From the NCBI GenBank assembly GCA_963575745.1, contig CAUYUJ010016904.1:673728-708084 (forward strand): a DNA stretch of 34,357 bases. The letters run 5' to 3'. This DNA is from Prorocentrum cordatum. Taxonomy: Eukaryota; Sar; Dinophyceae; Prorocentrales; Prorocentraceae. Shown in pieces: positions 18,993-28,599 of this stretch (positions within the stretch are counted from its first letter, which is position 1; every line of letters begins with the position of its first letter). Position numbers and translations under genes: made by a program. The notes under the pieces were generated by a model. That model saw only the letters and a program-made list of their open reading frames with translations, did no database searches and had not been told where the DNA came from.

Positions 18993-19319
18993 GTAGGCCA
19001 AGCCATGCACCACAACGACCCCCCTGTGGGGACCGACTTCCCCGTCCTCCACGAGCTCGTCCAGGTAGACTAAGACCGAGCAGTCGATCTCGTCGCGGTT
19101 TAGTGTCGGGAGGTCGTGCTACAGGGCGCATTGCAGGAAGCGCCGAACGTTGGGAATGTAGTAGCCCAACGTTGTCTTGGCCGCGACCGAGAAGGGCAGC
19201 AGAGGCAGACCCCACTTCGGCTCGTACTCGGGCGCACATGTCCACCGATTGGCCGCGTTCCACCTCATTCCGGCGATGGGTCCTCCCAGCTTTCCTGGGC
19301 GTAGTATTGCAGCGTCTCC
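18993..19319 (-). pseudogene. Tyrosine recombinase (YR), N-terminal part
   Basis: Continues the recombinase upstream of the insertion in one frame: KLGGPIAGMRWNAANRW, LPLLPFSVAAKTTLGYYIPN, VRRFLQCAL, an in-frame TAG (19119-19121), HDLPTLNRDEID, LVYLDELVEDGEV, VVVVHGLAYVWPELS. This has the look of the helical core-binding domain of tyrosine recombinases (a T-x2-x-Y...F helix pair, then a short linker to the D-x2-L-x-x-Y-L helix). It runs into the target-site duplication and resumes at 16335. The frame is open back to a TGA at 19320-19322 and no convincing start codon is seen. Confidence 0.65.
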
Positions 19320-19322
19320 TCA

Positions 19323-19589
19323 GGGGCCGCAGTCATGGGGAGCACTAGCGAACCCGTCAGCACCCAACGGAGATGTCGGTCAAGTCTCGGCACAACCCTG
19401 CTTCGGCGAGCCACGTGGCGACGCTGACCCTCGGAGCCGGGTACCGTCTGCCCTCTGCCGTGAGGGTGACCAGTGCCTGGACACTCCGAGGGGTTCTGGC
19501 CAGGCCTCGAGCTCACAGCGTGGCGACGCTGACCCCCGAAGCCCGGCCGCCTGCCCGCTCCACCGAGGGTGACCAGTGTAGTGGGCCAC
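19323..19589. repeat. Spacer with ~100-bp direct repeat
   Basis: CGTGGCGACGCTGACCC with GAGGGTGACCAGTG recurs about 100 bp apart (near 19420 and 19520). A CAGTGCCTNGACACTCCGAGG block here recurs at about 20441-20470, on the other side of the hairpin and tandem array. No coding potential is recognised. Confidence 0.65.
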
Positions 19590-19720
19590 ATGCGAACCCT
19601 ACCCCTGCCCCCCACGATTTCTGAGGGGGAGGGTGGGGTTCACTTCGTTTTGGAGGTCCCGAGCGAAGTGAACCCCACCCTCCCCATCAGAATCATGGGG
19701 GGCAGGGGTAGGGTTCGCAT
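19590..19720. repeat. 131-bp foldback (near-perfect inverted repeat)
   Basis: Arms 19590-19647 and 19665-19720 are complementary over about 56 bases. They differ only by two substitutions and a single-base indel, around a loop of about 17 bases. The arms include ATGCGAACCCTACCCCTG and GGGTGGGGTTCACTTCG. It lies between the MT-like domain and the recombinase of the DIRS-like element. Confidence 0.9.
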
Positions 19721-19847
19721 CAAGTTAGCCAGCTCGAACGAGCCAGAGGGCTCCGTCCACTCCCACCCGCCCTCCCACAACATAAGAAGCAAGTGCGTCG
19801 CGTCCGACGCCTGTCGCTCATCTTATATCGTGGGCGGCTAGACGTTC

Positions 19848-20330
19848 AGCGCGCGACATGAGCTGCGTCCTACTCCTGCCGCGTGTTGAGCAACGTCGAC
19901 GAGAAACACAAGACTGTGCGCGATGTACGCGGCGCCCCGCTCCGGCCTCTCATGTTGCATCGTCGGCGACAGTATGTCCAGCGCGCGAAGTGCGCCGCGT
20001 CCCATTCCCGCTACGCGATTCGCAGCACCGACGAAGAGAAAATACATGTTGGCAAGAAAAACGTCGACGTTGCGGCGTTGTTTGACAGGTAGGACGGGGG
20101 GTCCGCGTAGGGCTGGCCAAGCGTCCGCGCGCGATGTGCGCCGCGTCCCATTCCTGCTACACTGTTCGCAGCGTCGACGACAAGAACGTCCACGTTGACG
20201 AGAAAAGCGTTGACTCCGTATTGTTCTTGATGGGTTGGACGCGACCACCCGCTCCGGGTTGCCCAGGCGGTCTTCATTCTGTCCCACTCTTGGTGCATGT
20301 TTCACAACTCGACGGCATGATGGCGAGAAA
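19848..20330. repeat. Degenerate ~130-150-bp tandem array
   Basis: Units start near 19848, 19978, 20126 and 20260. They share GCGCGCGANNTG, GCCGCGTCCCATTCC, GTTCGCAGC and GTCGACGANAAG-type blocks. The interval holds no recognisable coding sequence and separates ORF2 from ORF3. Confidence 0.65.
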
Positions 20331-20560
20331 AAATGGTTTTGTGTTGTTGTTGACAGTTCGGACGGCAGAGCTGCTATCGGCCGGCTAGGTGCGGATGTGG
20401 GGGTGTTTAATCATAGGAAGTAAGGGTGTGGTGTCTCCTACAGTGCCTAGACACTCCGAGGGCTTCTGGCCCACAATTCGACAAAAGCGAGGCAACGTTG
20501 ATCCTGGGTGACCTCCAAGGGCCCCACCCCAGGACTTGAGTACGCAGGCCCACGATCCCC

Positions 20561-21450
20561 TCAGCCGGCGGCGGCACCGAGTGAGGGAGGTGGCGAGCAC
20601 GCAGGCGCCCGATCTCGGCGCCTCCGCTCCAGCGTGTCCGTGATCATCTCCTGGATCGCGTGCTCGGTCAGCTCCACCTCGCGTCTCTCGCAGTTGGTCA
20701 GCATGGCGTCAAGGTGGCATTCCGCCAGCATCCAGCAGAAGTCCGAAGGATAGCACTGAGCCACTCGACTTCGACATTTTCCAGAGTTGTCCTTCCCACA
20801 CAGACTGTCCAGGTGCGTCTTGTGGGTGCATGGCTGCACGAAGCGCTCCATGTCCTTGGTGGTTCCCGTCAGGGTCGTCATCTTCAGAGCTGGGCATCCC
20901 CACATGCACTGCGGGAGCGTCACCTGTTACGCACCTAGCTCCGTCTCCCAATTCAGCAGCTCTTCGTTAATGAAGATGGAGGGGAACGGAGGTACCCCGG
21001 GGTCGGCTGGATGTCCGAGCGAAACAGAGACGCTCTTCAGCCCAATCGCCCGCAGGATCCTCAGAATGCTCAGCAACTGCGCAGTCCCCAACTCCACGTT
21101 TCGAAGACCACGCCCTCGCAGCCCAGGTCGCCCCCAGAGGTGGCTTCGCAGCCGTAGAGGGGGAGGCCCTCATGGCTGAAAACGCACACGAAACCACGTG
21201 GCGCACGAGGGTTCAACATGTACTCCATCCGCGGCGGCTTCCGAGAACATCTCCCACTTCCTCACGTTCACCTCGTCGGTCAGGTCGAATTCGGCCCCGA
21301 ACCCCACGTCCACGTTCGTGCACACCAGGAGGTAACCTCACATGGCCGCCAGTCGCAGTAACCAATACTCCAGATCCCTTTCCCTCGTGTGCCCGCTGCA
21401 GAGGTGGACGAAACGCAGGACCCGCACCGAGATTACAGGGCGGCAAAGCA
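20561..21450 (-). pseudogene. DIRS-like ORF2, methyltransferase-like (MT) domain
   Basis: In reading order: RVLRFVHLCSGHTRERDLEY (resembling the SAM-binding FxGxGxxD motif of C5 methylases); after a TGA, GYLLVCTNVDVGFGAEFDLT (resembling motif II); then VHVEPSCATWFRVRF (resembling the G-P-P-C-x-T-x-S catalytic loop, with Ser for the second Pro). Next, in another frame, come VSVSLGHPADPGVPPFPSIF (EHP-type motif) and an uninterrupted 120-codon stretch, QCMWGCPALKMTTLTGTT through CTHKTHLDSLCGKDNSGKCR to AQCYPSDFCWMLAEC, stopping at 20561. DIRS and PAT elements carry a methyltransferase-like domain of unknown role after RNase H, matching this position. The C5-methylase-like assignment is inference; activity is implausible in this copy. 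Confidence 0.55.
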
Positions 21451-21559
21451 GCGGCTCGAACGGATCCTCCTCGGCGATCTCGACCAGCTCCTCCATGGCC
21501 TCCGCCGCCGGGGAAGACAGCACCACCTCCGTCTCGCTCCTGTACTTCGGGGCCTGCCC

Positions 21560-22175
21560 GATCGGGAATCCTCGGCTGGGTCCGTCGTTGTGGTTCCGAT
21601 CCGAGTGGACCCACCTCCAGTAATCCCTCATTCTGCACCCCAGGCTCAGAGAAGCCATCCGCCTGCACAAGATCAGTATCGGCGCGCTGGCGGACCTCCC
21701 CTTGGCGTTACCACCCAGGCAGACCATGGAGTCGGTGATCCTCAGGTGTCGTCGGTCCCAGCTCGCTCGCGATCTCGCAGACCTCCGTACGCAGGCCAGG
21801 CCAGTCCTCATTTCCAGGATGTTGATGTGCTCGGGCTCGTCCCATCTCCACCTCATGAGCTCCCTCCACCTCGACAGGTCGCCCCAGCAGCTGTGCACTG
21901 GTAGAACCCTGATGCGGCCCCAGCTCGACGCCCTCCATCACGCGCAGGTAGGCCTCCCCCTCGGACCACTGCTCGGCAGCCCAAGAGGAGGAGATACCCG
22001 TCCAGACAGTCCAGCCCCCTCGTACGGCGAATCGGGCCTCTCGACGCTGCTCCTCCAGGGTGCTCTCCGTACCGATGATGGCCCATCCGCACAGGCTGGC
22101 ATCGAACATCGTCACCAGGGGGTCCCACGGCATGGCCACGTCCACCGAGACCAGCGGCACGATCGCAGCCGCCAC
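21560..22175 (-). pseudogene. DIRS-like ORF2, RNase H domain
   Basis: Degrades the RNA strand during reverse transcription. Two frames carry it. The first reads WDPLVTMFDASLCGWAIIG (catalytic Asp of the D-A-S box). The second reads EHINILEMRTGLACV (catalytic Glu), LRITDSMVCLGGNAKGRS (third acidic residue in T-D-S, followed by the KGRS typical of DIRS-type RNase H), and DYWRWVHSDRNHNDGPSRG (final Asp in N-x-x-D-x-x-S-R). All four acidic positions survive although the frame is broken near 21850-21890. Confidence 0.7.
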
Positions 22176-23640
22176 GCCAACTCCCTGAGCACCTCCCTCG
22201 GAATCGGCTCACCGCGTCTGGACTCTCCACCTGCTTCTCCAGGATCTCCCCGATCCCAGCGACCACAACCCACATATTGTCCTGATTCGGCGCCAGGCGC
22301 GTCCCCGAGAAGTCCCCGCCGATCATCCTCGCCTTGTCCACGCAGTCGTCCTTGTGCACCTGAAAACCCGCGGACCTCACCAAGCTCTTGGCTCCGAGCC
22401 ACAGGTCCCGCACTCGAGGAGGCGTCGGGTCGCTTCCCGAGGCCGCGAAGTCCACGCCGATGATCCCGAAGTCGTCAATGTACTCGTAGTGGACGGCGGG
22501 CGCCTCGCGGGAGATTCGGGATCTGGGGGAGGTACCTTTTCCGCCAGCCGCTGCTCCTCCGAGAGGCAGCCCAGCCCCAGTTGAGGATCTCCGTTGAACA
22601 AGTCCTCCATCGTGGTCTGGGCCATCCAGCACGCCCACGAGAAACCCATGAGCGCCACTCGGATGCCCAGGTACTCCCCCTGGCCCGTTAGCACCACGTC
22701 GTCGGGCAGGGAGGCCACCAGCTCGCTCGCCTTCACCGTCGGCAGCACAAAGTAGGGCGCCAGCTCCTCCCCCAGGGCGAGCGTGTAATAGAAGTCGGGA
22801 AAGGTCGCCCGTACCGAACTTCCTCCCCACGCCTGGCTCTTTCATCTCCTCCGAGACGTCGAAATAGGACAGGCGCTCACTCCTCCCATGGCACACCACG
22901 GCGGCCGCTGCCACCGCAAGTTAAAGCGCCGCTGAGCGAAGACCAGCCTCAAGGCGACCTCGACCTCGGAGCCCACCACCTCGGCACGCAGAACAACCCG
23001 ACCTCGTCGACCTTCTCCTCGCACCTGCACAACATCCCAGCGGAAGCCATGCGCCTCGCCAGACCCATCATGTTCTTCTCCCGGCGGAAGTGCAGATCCA
23101 CGTAGTTCTTCATCTCGGCATTCTGCACGCACTCCTCGCCAGCCGTCTTCAGCATCTCCGTCTTGAATCCCTCCAGTTTCTGTGTCACACGGGGCGACAC
23201 AGACCGTGCCATGATTGGCCTCGAAACAAGGGGAGGTAGGGCCACTCGATCCCACTGAGCTGGGAACGTCTCGCCCCGATCCGGCAGCCTCCCGCAGCCA
23301 CCAGCCAGCCTCCTCCCCAGCTCAGCGACCTTCGGCACGTAGGTACACCGGGACTGGTGGTCCGCCGCCGAGGCGGCAGGACGCAGCCGCAGCATCGCGG
23401 CTCCTCCCGAGGGCGTCGAGGACGGCGGCTGCAATCGACGCACCTCGCTCAGCACGCGCTTCACGAGATCCCCGTCCATGTTGTCTGGCAACTCCCTCTG
23501 CCCCCACACCTCCTGGCCCGAGAGAAGCTCGTCGTTGAAGTTCCCCTGGTACAGTTAACGCAGGGCGAGGAGGCAGCGGTTCGCACGACTCAGCAATTCC
23601 ACCTCAGATCTCCACCGCGAGGCCACCCTCCTCGAAGAAG
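22176..23640 (-). pseudogene. DIRS-like ORF2, reverse transcriptase domain
   Basis: Copies the element's RNA. The 5' part reads SEVELLSRANRCLLALR, TAA (23555-23557), LYQGNFNDELLSGQ and onward to KVDEVGLFCVPR (the V-G-x-F-F-V block). A frameshift leads to LRLVFAQRRFNLRW (R-x-I-x-D-x-R-x-x-N-like block) and another to SYFDVSEEMKEP. Then come FPDFYYTLALGEELAPYFVL, GIRVALMGFSWACWMAQ (block B, P-M-G-F-S-W-A with Leu for Pro) and VHYEYIDDFGIIGVD (block C, the Y-x-D-D active site, intact). Thumb-like sequence follows (GFQVHKDDCVDKARMIGGDF). YIDD and MGFSWA make the assignment firm; at least three frame changes make it a pseudogene. Confidence 0.75.
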
Positions 23641-23933
23641 ATGGGGGCCGAGCAGGCTTGGGGAAGAGAGTCACCTCGACAGGATGTCCCGCCGTCTCGA
23701 CATGAAAGCGCCAATTCGGCGTTCACACAACACGCAGAGGTCCTGGTCAGTCTCGACAAGGAACCCCAACCTCAAGTGCCCGAATATTCTGGAAGAAAGC
23801 CACCCGCAGCCCAAGAGCGACAGGTGACAGGACGGGCTCTGCCGCGCAGCTGGCACCGCAGACCCCCAATTGAAGCTCTGGATGGCTCAAGGTGGGGCCA
23901 CGCCCCCGCTGTCGAGATCCGCACGCGCCTTCA

Positions 23934-25993
23934 TCAGCTGCGCATCCGACCCATGGCCTTCTTAATCTCCTTCTCCGCGCTCATGACCCTCAGGGTCCCC
24001 TCCGAGAGCTAGGGGTCCAGGCGACGAGCCGCCTCCTAGTCCACCTTGGTCTTGCAGCTCTTGGCATCCTTCGGGCGGCTCCAATCGTCCTTGCAGTGCA
24101 CGTTGCGATACGCCCGCACCAGAGCGTACCCCTTCCGCACCAGCCGCTCGAAGCTCACCTGATTCAGCAAGCCCTCCTGCCGATCTGTCATCAGCGTCGT
24201 GTCCACAGCACCGAAGGCCGCCACCATCTCCCGGGCCGCGTGGCACTCCATGAGCCCGCGGTCCCTGATGAAATCCCGAGCCCACGCCTCCGCCGTCTTC
24301 CCGGTCGAGTAGATGTCCGCCAGCCTTTCCGAGGCGATCCGTTCGTTGTAACCCTCCGGCATCTTCGTCGCCCACTCGGCGGCAGGCTGCTCCTCGTAGT
24401 CGTCCAGCTGCTCCAGAAGATTTGCTGCGGAGACTGAGCCTTGAACCGCATCCGCTTGATGGCCAATTCCACGCCTCTGTTGCTGGGTGCGTCGGCGCCG
24501 CCCTCTTCTCGGGCGTCTCGAGCAATCCCGCTGCAGCGCTCGACGCACCCTTCGCCGGCGAACTCTCCAGAGCGGCACCTCCACTGGGACCCGTCGGGCC
24601 CTCGTTCGTCGGGCCCTCGTTGGACCCAGGCTCCCCACGCACCTTCGCTTCCGCGCTGTCGAGCCTGTTCATCATATCCTTGATCACCTGGCGGTTCGCC
24701 TCCTCGGCCACGGCGGAACGCCCACAACCACTCTCCTCGAGTGTGCTCCGACGCAGCTCTCGACTCCTCTCCGCGATCCGCATCTCGTTGAGTTCCTCCG
24801 CCATGGCCTTCTGCGACTCCGCGAGGTCCTTGAGCTGGCTCGCCACCGCATCGTCCATCACAGGTGGAGAGGCTGGCGGAGGGAGTGGAGGCGGCACCGC
24901 CACACATCCCGATGAAGCGGAAACCGTCGACGACGTACCGATCGAAGACTGCCCCCCGTCCTCTGCGTCAGTGAACTCGTGCAGGCCCCAAGCGAGAAGC
25001 AAGTCCGTCGCAACCAGCAAAGGCACACCACCGCTGCAAGGGCATGACACGCCGCCCCCACTCCAACCACTCGTTGACGTACGCTCCCCACTCCTACAGA
25101 GCCTCTGAACTCTCGACCAGAGTGTCGCGAGCAGCCCGCAGCGACACGAGCACTGCAAGAGCGGTGTCGTCCAGATAGGAGACCACACCCAGCACCTTCT
25201 GACACTCCATCAACACGAAGAGCAAGGCCAACACCCCCAAGAAGCGGTTCGGGCTCCGCAGTGGCCATCGGAGAGTCTTCAGAGCCGGCCGCCACGAGAT
25301 CACGAGAGTGTAGATCAGATTCGTTGCCAGAGCCTGCTGAGCTGAGCCACCAGAGCGGTAGAGAGGCCACTCCGGCACCGTTCCCGCTTGCAGCCCTTGC
25401 GTCGCCCGAGCCATAATTGAGGACTTCTGCTGCTCCGTCAGAAGAGGAAGAGGCCCACCGTATACCCTCGATCGGGTCCGAGAAAGGCTCGATTTCGCAG
25501 TGATCGTAATCAGCCCCAGCGTCATACCAGGCATCAACACAGCCCAGCGATTTCCAGACTTACGTCTCTCCAAGGCAGCCTCCACCCCGCCTGTCGAGCT
25601 CTGACGATAGTACCGACGGCTCCATGCTTCCACCGGCATCAGCGCCTCGATCTGACCGCGGTCGGACTCCTCCGCACCGAGATCGTCCACGTCGTTCACA
25701 ACCGTAAACAGGGTCTTCAGGAATACCGGCAGAGGTCCGAAACCCAAGCGCGCCGTTGTGGTAACATTTTGTTCACGAGAGTCGAGCTCGTCAGACAGCA
25801 CCGAGATCAGCTCCCAAGAGCTATCGCTGCCAGCGGAAGCCGAAGGAGTGGAGATCCAAAAAACCTCGGGCGTCTGCATGAACGCTCGAGCCAAAGAGCT
25901 TGAGACGGGAACACACAAGTGAGACGCGTTGCATTCGGGACGGCACCACCTTCGTGCAGAGTCCTCTCCGTCCCCTCCCCCCATCCCGCCCAA
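23934..25993 (-). pseudogene. DIRS-like ORF1 (gag-like), unknown fold
   Basis: The first segment is an uninterrupted 299-codon frame (25993-25094) whose first ~33 codons lie inside repeat A1. It contains VEAWSRRYYRQSSTGGVEAA and a hydrophobic stretch RFLGVLALLFVLMECQKVLG near its end that could be a membrane helix or a buried helix. After a frame change come acidic and coiled-coil sequence (LKDLAESQKAMAEELNEMRI, then VIKDMMNRLDSAEAKVRGEP). A further frame ends with NLLEQLDDYEEQPAAEWATK, DRQEGLLNQVSFERLVRKG, YALVRAYRNVHCKDDW, two TAGs (24036-24038, 24009-24011) and MSAEKEIKKAMGRMRS before TGA at 23934-23936. No zinc knuckle is visible. Position between A1 and RT makes gag the natural reading. 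Confidence 0.5.
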
Positions 25994-26057
25994 TTATGAA
26001 GGCGGGGGGAAGAGGTGGAAGACGAGGCCCGAAAACCTCATTGTCCAGGGACAACAC
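25895..26057 (-). repeat. DIRS-like terminal repeat A1
   Basis: 163-bp direct repeat of A2 (15146-15333) and the 5' terminus of the element on the minus strand. The 23 bases nearest the coding region are identical between copies; overall identity is roughly three quarters by eye. Confidence 0.85.
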
Positions 26058-26135
26058 ATAGGGGCGAGGCGAGGCGAGGTGAGGCGCAGTTAGGTCAGGT
26101 CAGGTGAGGCGCGGTGTGGTGAGGTGAGGCGCGCG
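26058..26135. repeat. GAGGCGAGGT-type purine repeat
   Basis: Short degenerate repeats just outside the DIRS-like element, matching the type found outside its other end (14820-14900). Confidence 0.7.
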
Positions 26136-26868
26136 CGCGGCGCTGCGCATTCAGCACGAGGGCCTAGAAAAGCCGTCTGCGCCCCTCCTCCTTCTTCTCC
26201 CTTTCACGTCGCCCCGCTCACGTGCTCGCTCTCCCCGTGCCCGTCTCCCCGTCTCGCTTGCTCACTCTCCCCGCCCGCACGCTCTCTCGTTCGGCCCGCC
26301 CCCACTCACACCGATCCACTAGTAAACCTTGCCGTCAATGCGCACAGGGAGGGGAGGACTCCTTGTGGACCCTCGGTTAACGAAGATGTCCGTAAAGGAG
26401 GGTCCAAACGTATTTCCACCCAAATTACTCTTTATATGTACACCAGTCAACACGTTCCTGGTACTCCTTCCCCACTTGCCTCTTTCCCGCTTGCCTGCCT
26501 CCCTTGCTCGCTCTCTCCATCCCCCCTCTCTCCCAGTAGTCCCCCACTCTCTTCGCCTCCCTCTCTCGCCCCTTGCTGCCCGCTGGCCAGCAGACGAGCA
26601 CAGAAGCAGAAGCAAGTGCATGAAGACAAACTTTCGGAGGTCCGCACCGTCCTCCGAAAGCTGGGCCCCCCCATGGCATCCAGGGCGCCCCTCATGAGGC
26701 CTAAGGGCCTAGAGGGCAGCCAGGGTTTGCCAAGCGGCAGGAGAGGCTGCGGACTCTTCGGGCCAGGGGCACGTTTGCAAGTGGGTCACAGTACAGCGGG
26801 AGGCGCTTTTGCTCCCCGCGAGGGCCTTGCCGACAGATCGGCAGTGCCGGAGAGGAGCACGCCCGTGC
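26136..26868. other. No recognisable gene; truncated foldback fragment
   Basis: Pyrimidine-rich, CTC/CCT-heavy sequence with an open plus frame (26124-26906) of Ser/Pro/Arg composition and no motif. At about 26632-26676, TTTCGGAGGTCCGC and CTGGGCCCCCC match parts of the foldback elements at 30090 and 31136. Confidence 0.5.
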
Positions 26869-27030
26869 GCTCACGGTGCCCCTTTCTCGGGGGGACCGTG
26901 AGCTAAGGACCAGGAGGCGTCAAAGAGGGGAATGAGGACCAGGGGGCGTCCAAGAGGGAGAGGGGTACGAACTCTGGGGCGTCCAGCAGGGGGGTAAGAG
27001 TTAGGGGGATCTCATGGCCAGGGCCATGAG
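26869..27030. repeat. 29-30-bp tandem repeat flanked by two small stem-loops
   Basis: Three units start near 26909, 26937 and 26969 (GACCAGGAGGCGTC type). They are flanked by a 9-bp perfect stem (26869-26877 with 26897-26905) and a second 9-bp stem with a 2-base loop at 27011-27030. No function is implied. Confidence 0.6.
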
Positions 27031-28117
27031 GTCTCAGAGATTTCGTTGCCCCCTTTGCCCCTCGTCCGCGCGCATGCCTCAGGCCATGGTGTGCTAACCG
27101 CCCTCTTCCCCGCCCCCCTCTTCGGCACATCTGAATCATTTGCGGATGGCGCCCACTTTTGAGGGTGCCCGAGCATTCCTTCTGCGGTGGGCCAGCCCTT
27201 CCTTCTGGCCAGCAGTGTTCATCTCGATCCGCTGAGTCCGGTTCGGTATCTATTCCGGTCGGTCCGATACGATTCCGATATTCCGAGGGTCCGATGCGGC
27301 CCAATGTTTTCATGGCGTTGTAGTGCATTGTCGCGTGGCCGATCCGATTTGTTTTCGATTCCGTACCGATGCAGCCCGATCTATCGCACATTCCGATTCG
27401 ATCAGATTTCCCGATTCGATGTTGATTGGTCCAGGCCAGTCCTGCCAGACCAGTTGTTCTTCCATGCTTGGGCTAGAGATTGTTGTTTGGACCCCGAGCA
27501 GCTCGGAGTGTCCACACGGCCTTTCCGATATGGGCATTGGATGTTGGCCTGTGTATATCCGAGAGCGGGGGGCATGGTGGTGAGAAGCACCGAAGCGATG
27601 GCGTTCTGGTCGGGCAGGGTAGAAGTCAGCCCCTTGAGCGCCCTCTGCTGTTCAGCACAGCCTTCAGAGGTCCTAGTGCGGGCCAGAGCCTCTGTGATTA
27701 CCCTTTCTCTTGAAATGTATGTTTCCGCTTCTTCATCGTGCTTGCGGATGCTGTACTGTTGTGTGGCTCTGATTGTGAAACGTTGACACTTCAGCAGAGA
27801 ATTCCATCAACCTTCAAATAATCCATGTATTGTGGGACAAACTATCTTCATTAGACGTCGCCTTACAAGATCCTCCGTCGCCCGGGAATTCACGGCACTT
27901 CTACGCCATTGAAGTTCCCGTACATTTTTCTAAGATGTGCGCAAAGGCGTATTGTAGTAGTTATGTCATTCACCGGTTTCAGAGGGTTGACCGTGCGATG
28001 ACAGCGCATATGAATACTACGTGGCACCCCGCAATTGCGGATAAGAGTGAGGGGGCGGGCGCGGGCGACGCGGGCGTCGAGCCGGCGGACCTCGTGGCCC
28101 TCACCTTCCTTGTCGAT
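27031..28117. other. No recognisable gene; degenerate CGATTCCGA-type repeat
   Basis: From about 27228 to 27430 the sequence is a loose repeat of CCGATT, TTCCGAT and GATCCG words. From 27430 to 28117 the base composition is more balanced. An open plus frame (27187-27786) crosses into it but has no motif I recognise. Confidence 0.5.
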
Positions 28118-28545
28118 GGCGCCATCCTCCTCCTCCTCCTCCTCCTGCTCCTCCACCTCCTCTTCATCGTCCGCGTCCTCGTCCTCATCGTCGTCATCGT
28201 CGTCGTCGTCCGCCTCCTCCTCCACCTCCTCCTCCTCCTCCTCTTCCTCCTTTTCCTCCTCCTCCTCCTCCTCCTCCTCCTCCTCCTCTTCCTCCCCCAT
28301 CCCGTTCCTCCCCCCTCCTTTCCGTCGTCGTCGTCGTCGTCGTCCTCCTCCTCCTCCTCCCCCTCCTCCCTCCTTTCTCGTCGTCCCCCTCCGTCCCCCC
28401 CTCCTTGTCCTCCTCGCCCTCGTCGTCGGCCTCCTCTTCGTCCTCGTATTCGTCGTCGTCGTTTTCGTCGTCGTCGTCGTCTTCGTCGTCGTCGTCTTCC
28501 TCCTCCTGCTCCTCGCCCTGCTCCTCCTCCCCTCCTCCGCGGAGC
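28118..28545. repeat. (CTC)n/(GTC)n compound microsatellite
   Basis: Long runs of CTC/CCT interrupted by GTC/CGT blocks. Poly-Ser, Leu, Glu or Arg translations are products of the repeat. Confidence 0.92.
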
Positions 28546-28599
28546 GCGCGCGCGCGCCGGGGGGGGTGGGGCGGCGCCGCAGGCGCCGATGTGCTGTTG

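Larger units (their letters stand above)
14911..26057 (-). mobile_element. Split-direct-repeat tyrosine-recombinase (DIRS/PAT-like) retrotransposon
   Basis: On the minus strand the order is A1 (26057-25895), ORF1 gag-like, ORF2 RT-RNase H-MT-like, a foldback, ORF3 tyrosine recombinase, then B1 (15523-15336), A2 (15333-15146) and B2 (15098-14911). A1 matches A2 and B1 matches B2, all in direct orientation. A1-ORFs-B1A2-B2 is the split-direct-repeat layout of PAT and Ngaro elements, which integrate a circular intermediate with a recombinase and make no target duplication. The MT-like domain favours PAT over Ngaro. The span is 11,147 bp, or about 8.5 kb after subtracting the retroposed insertion and one copy of its target duplication. 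The copy is dead: frameshifts, nonsense codons, a replaced catalytic tyrosine and the insertion. Confidence 0.82.

Noticed and set aside
16792-18996. 734-codon plus-strand frame antisense to the retrocopy
   Set aside because: The leader, A-run and C-terminal protein sense all point to the minus strand. Extreme GC content makes long antisense frames common.
17884-19263. 459-codon minus frame running from the recombinase through the leaders into the retrocopy
   Set aside because: It is not in the recombinase frame, starts outside the insertion, and crosses the insertion boundary by chance.
25094-25188. SYLDDTALAV near the end of ORF1 as an RT YxDD active site
   Set aside because: No other RT blocks surround it, and the element's RT, with YIDD in proper context, lies downstream at about 22470.
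28118-28545. Acidic and Ser-rich open frames over the CTC/GTC tract
   Set aside because: Microsatellite translations.
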